From: Silvibacterium acidisoli
GTDB lineage: Bacteria; Acidobacteriota; Terriglobia; Terriglobales; Acidobacteriaceae
DNA: 64,000 nt
NCBI GenBank assembly: GCA_022870745.1
Contig: CP085323.1
Coordinates: 2,604,001 to 2,668,000, forward strand
Direction: 5' to 3'
This document shows positions 60,902-64,000 of the stretch, one piece after another; within the stretch, counting starts at the first letter, position 1, and the number at the start of each line of letters is the position of its first letter. The translations under genes and the position numbers were made by a program. Below the pieces are notes generated by a model. The model worked only from the letters and a program-made list of their open reading frames with translations. It was not told the DNA's origin and made no database searches.

Positions 60902-61984
60902 ATGGCGAACGTTCTCGATTTACGACGGCGCATTCGCAGTGTGAAGAACACGCGCCAGATCACCAAGGCCATGAAGATGGTGGCCGCGGCCAAGCTGCGC
61001 CGCGCGCAGGAGCGCGCACTCGCATCGCGGCCGTACTCGGCGATGCTGGCTGGCGTGCTCGAGAGCCTGAAGCGGCGTATTGAAATTCACGATCCTTTCA
61101 CGGGCGACCTGCGGCATCCGCTGCTCGAAACCCGCGAAGAGAAGCGCATTCTCGTGGTTGTCGTCTCCGGCGACAAGGGCTTTGCCGGCGGCTTCAACGC
61201 CAACATCGTCAAGGCCACAACCCAGTTTCTGAACAAGAACGGCAAGAAGGAAATCGACATCGAGGCGATCGGCCGCAAGGCACGCGACCAGTTCCGCCGC
61301 ATGTACCGCGATGCCGAGATTCCGCAGGCTTCGGGCGACGAGCACGCAGAGCTGCCGCAGCGCCATCGTTCGGGACCCATCGAGAATTACGGCGACCATA
61401 CGGGGATACTCAACAAGATCGAATTCGAGCAGGTCCGTGAGCTGGGCGAGGATATTGTCGCCCGCTACTCGCGAGCCGAGATCGACGCCGTGTACATCGT
61501 CTACAACGAATTCAAGTCAGTCATCCTGCAGCGCGTGGTGGTCGAGAAAGTTCTGCCCATTATCGAATTCGGACAGCGGCAGGTAGCCGATTCGCAGGAG
61601 TTGAGCGCGCAGGACCGCACTGATGCGGCCAAGGCAGCCGCGACCTCGGGCGTGAGTGTTCGCGAAGGCGAGCCCGAGGCGAACGCGAAAGAGTTTGAAG
61701 AGGAAGCGAAGAAGTTCGGTACGGCGGAGACGGATTACATCTACGAGCAGTCGCCCGAGGATATCTTCAACGCCATTCTTCCGCGCTACATCACCTCGCA
61801 GCTCTACCATGCCATGCTTGAGTCGGTAGCGGCTGAGCAGGCGGCACGTATGACGGCGATGGATTCGGCAACGAACAACGCCTCCGAGATGATCGATTCG
61901 CTGACGCTCACGATGAATCGCGTGCGCCAGGCAGCGATCACCAAGGAGATTATCGAGATCGTGAGCGGCGCGTCGGCTATCTGA
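60902..61984 (+). CDS. atpG: ATP synthase F1 subunit gamma, enlarged
   Basis: 360 residues, against about 285-300 usual. The N-terminal helix (LRRRIRSVKNTRQITKAMKMVAAAKLRRAQ) and C-terminal helix (ASEMIDSLTLTMNRVRQAAITKEIIEIVSGASAI) of the rotor shaft are intact. Extra sequence appears at ~140-172 (PQASGDEHAELPQRHRSG...) and ~225-277, an acidic Ala/Glu-rich insert (SQELSAQDRTDAAKAAATSG, EFEEEAKKFG) before YEQSPEDIFNAILPRYI. Both lie in the globular domain, so they may change coupling or regulation. Confidence 0.95.
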   Translation: MANVLDLRRRIRSVKNTRQITKAMKMVAAAKLRRAQERALASRPYSAMLAGVLESLKRRIEIHDPFTGDLRHPLLETREEKRILVVVVSGDKGFAGGFNANIVKATTQFLNKNGKKEIDIEAIGRKARDQFRRMYRDAEIPQASGDEHAELPQRHRSGPIENYGDHTGILNKIEFEQVRELGEDIVARYSRAEIDAVYIVYNEFKSVILQRVVVEKVLPIIEFGQRQVADSQELSAQDRTDAAKAAATSGVSVREGEPEANAKEFEEEAKKFGTAETDYIYEQSPEDIFNAILPRYITSQLYHAMLESVAAEQAARMTAMDSATNNASEMIDSLTLTMNRVRQAAITKEIIEIVSGASAI

Positions 61985-61991
61985 GAACACG

Positions 61992-63880
<1,889 letters not shown>

Positions 63881-63892
63881 CAAGGGGAAACG

Positions 63893-64000
63893 ATGGCAGA
63901 GTCCTCCACCAATACATTGCGGGTCCGGTTGGTCACCCCTGACCGCATCCTCGTCGACCAGACGGCGGATGCAGTCGAGGTGCCCTCCGAGACCGGCTAC
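63893..64000 (+). CDS. atpC: ATP synthase F1 subunit epsilon, 3' end outside window
   Basis: The first 36 codons are present from ATG 63893, which has AAGGGGAAA upstream. NTLRVRLVTPDRILVDQ, followed by VEVPSETGY, is the start of the epsilon beta-sandwich. It follows atpD by 12 bp, the standard order. The rest lies beyond the window. Confidence 0.9.
   Translation, partial: MAESSTNTLRVRLVTPDRILVDQTADAVEVPSETGY

Overview
The window looks like a chromosomal segment of an acidobacterium (Acidobacteriota, probably Terriglobia / Acidobacteriaceae). The inference rests on high GC content, a bacterial tricorn-type protease, an OmpL-like (bbp2) porin, a two-domain NAD+-I (nadA-motif) riboswitch, a group known mainly from Acidobacteriota, and the intergenic repeats. 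No rRNA, insertion sequence, phage gene or CRISPR array was seen. Nearly all DNA is ordinary chromosomal coding sequence on both strands, with many overlapping start/stop codons.

Layout. 1-3.9 kb: 3' part of a tricorn protease gene, a DUF3467 gene and tRNA-Leu(UAG). 3.9-13.6 kb: a carbohydrate locus with an outer-membrane porin, a LacI regulator, an exported AGE/cellobiose-2-epimerase-like enzyme and an exported GH5 glycosidase on the minus strand, then divergent SASA acetylesterase and GH2 glycosidase genes. The set fits deconstruction of an acetylated beta-mannan or glucomannan. 13.5-19.2 kb: a translationally coupled biotin operon bioB-F-D-A plus a FabH-like gene in the position of bioZ, divergent from a MarR-type regulator, with a perfect 12-bp inverted repeat between them. 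19.2-21.1 kb: LacD-type aldolase and RNase PH. 21.4-24.0 kb: a small signalling island with a histidine-kinase ATPase-like domain lacking its signature residues, an NtrC-type regulator whose GAFTGA loop reads GAFPGA, and a receiver plus DHp-like protein with Ser in place of the phospho-accepting His.

24-35 kb: MoxR/BchI-like ATPase plus VWA pair, Lon N-terminal-domain protein, TPR protein, thioesterase, Mrp ATPase, GNAT, CtpA-type protease, SurA-like PPIase, YhaM-like exonuclease and an EVE protein. 35.7-39.8 kb: aroC-def-fmt-rsmB. 39.8-44.3 kb (minus): aroB-ubiE/menG-CDF transporter-OsmC-PASTA. 44.4-50.3 kb: nadB, TerC, tatC and tatB/A, then nadA under the NAD+-I riboswitch, with a coupled DUF2203 gene. 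50.9-52.7 kb: perR-ahpC-ahpD, with a PerR-like box exactly in the promoter spacer and a terminator at the end. 52.7-57.3 kb: two lipoproteins, hfq and hflX. 57.5-64.0 kb: ATP synthase operon b'-b-delta-alpha-gamma-(unknown membrane protein)-beta-epsilon, with epsilon cut by the window end. Subunits a and c are not next to it.

The observations most worth following are the degenerate two-component trio, the bioZ-like gene with its MarR regulator and operator, the unknown membrane protein between atpG and atpD together with the enlarged gamma subunit, the NAD+-I riboswitch whose second domain abuts the nadA ribosome-binding site, and the candidate mannan-use locus.
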